64,000 bases of DNA from Nocardioides sp. Soil805 (GTDB taxonomy: Bacteria > Actinomycetota > Actinomycetes > Propionibacteriales > Nocardioidaceae), in assembly GCF_001429625.1 (NCBI RefSeq), contig NZ_LMSU01000001.1:67498-131497 (forward strand), given 5' to 3'. Under the pieces are notes generated by a model, which worked only from the letters and a program-made list of their open reading frames with translations, was not told the origin of the DNA and made no database searches. This document shows, in pieces, positions 63,530-64,000 of the stretch. Positions within the stretch are counted from its first letter, which is position 1, and the number at the start of each line of letters is the position of its first letter. The position numbers and the translations under genes were made by a program.

Positions 63530-64000
63530 TCAGAGCCCCATCGCGTGGAAACCGCCGTCGACGTGCACGATCTCCCCGGTCGTCGCCGGGAAGAAGTCGC
63601 TGAGCAGCGCGCACACGGCCTGGGCGGTGGGGACCTGGTCGGTCTCGTCCCAGCCGAGCGGGGCGCGGTCCTTCCACGACGACTCCAGGGCCTCGAAGCC
63701 GGGGATCGCCTTGGCCGCGAGCGTCTTGAGCGGGCCGGCGGACACGAGGTTGCAGCGGATGCCCTCGGGACCGAGGTCGCGGGCGACGTAGCGCGAGGTG
63801 TTCTCCAGCGCCGCCTTGGCGACGCCCATCCAGTCGTACGCCGGCCAGGCCGACGTCGCGTCGAAGGTCAGCCCGACGATGGAGCCGCCGCGCGACATGA
63901 GCGGGCGGGTGGCGACGGCGAGCGACTTGAGCGAGTACGCCGAGACCTGCACCGCCTGGGCGACGTCCTCCCAGGGGCCCTCCATGAACTTGCCACCCAG
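63530..64000 (-). CDS. fabI: Enoyl-ACP reductase (FabI/InhA type), C-terminal part
   Basis: About 156 C-terminal residues of the NADH-dependent enoyl-ACP reductase, the last step of fatty acid elongation. LKSLAVATRPLMSRGGSIVGLTFDATSAWPAYDWMGVAKAALENTSRYVARDLG carries the catalytic Tyr and Lys; then RCNLVSAGPLKTLAAKAIPGF and TGEIVHVDGGFHAMGL. The N-terminal NAD loop lies past 64000. Ends at TGA 63530. Presumably fabG lies upstream outside the window, as in the mabA-inhA-hemH order. Confidence 0.93.
   Translation of the reverse strand: MGGKFMEGPWEDVAQAVQVSAYSLKSLAVATRPLMSRGGSIVGLTFDATSAWPAYDWMGVAKAALENTSRYVARDLGPEGIRCNLVSAGPLKTLAAKAIPGFEALESSWKDRAPLGWDETDQVPTAQAVCALLSDFFPATTGEIVHVDGGFHAMGL

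Overview
The window is chromosomal DNA from a high-GC actinobacterium, most likely a member of the Nocardioidaceae (Nocardioides-like). The reasons are the very GC-rich, GC3-biased coding on both strands, frequent GTG starts and GTGA/TGATG overlaps, actinobacterial DUF families (DUF3093, DUF3159, DUF3710, DUF4193, DUF4235), a ferrochelatase with C-terminal iron-sulfur cysteines, and a FadA2/FabG4/HtdX-type cluster. The block at about 49-58 kb recalls the order around ceoB-ceoC-dut-suhB in Mycobacterium. No rRNA, tRNA, CRISPR, integrase or transposase gene was seen.

Layout. 0-11 kb holds a divided pyrimidine regulon: pyrR-pyrB-pyrC at 10.99-8.26 kb and carA-carB at 2.03 kb running off the left edge, separated by unrelated genes (FMN-binding protein, VOC protein, lipocalin-like protein, AlkZ/YcaQ-like winged-helix protein, ABC-F ATPase, Nei glycosylase, secreted DUF3060-type protein). 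Both halves carry a near-identical PyrR-binding RNA hairpin just before the Shine-Dalgarno sequence. 11-22 kb is lipid metabolism: a FadA2-type thiolase divergent from FabG4 and a MaoC dehydratase, a secreted M23/FG-GAP protein, TesB, a PAC2 protein and the FadA-FadB beta-oxidation pair. 22-41 kb holds a PxKF secreted protein, two SigE-family sigma factors each with a membrane beta-propeller-like partner, an APC permease, Dxs, an SMP-30-like protein coupled to a double-Nudix protein, YjbQ and thiamine-binding proteins, an alpha/beta hydrolase, a TauE exporter and aconitase.

42-49 kb is the accessory-looking part: a multi-pass membrane protein and a DUF5995 protein, then a tightly coupled trio (DUF2235 serine hydrolase, HETTH gluzincin-like peptidase, ComEC-like MBL-fold hydrolase) and a membrane-anchored extracytoplasmic protein. 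This is the best candidate in the window for an undescribed system. 49-58 kb is conserved core: RNA methyltransferase, KimA-like K+ permease divergent from two TrkA/Ceo proteins, DUF3159, an OB-fold protein, DUF3710, Dut, DUF3093, DUF4235, DUF4193 and an inositol monophosphatase. 58-64 kb has ferrochelatase, an MFS transporter, a CphA-like Mur ligase lacking the ATP-grasp half, a small secreted protein and the C-terminal end of FabI.

Repeats are the second point of interest. Two arrays of 32-bp units (11.12-11.27 kb and 60.48-60.56 kb) share a core and begin exactly in the stop codons of adjacent genes. A 19-bp element lies inside two coding sequences, fadA and acnA. No gap between genes exceeds about 280 bp; the larger gaps are described in the entries. 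All calls come from reading the sequence and from family knowledge; no searches were run.
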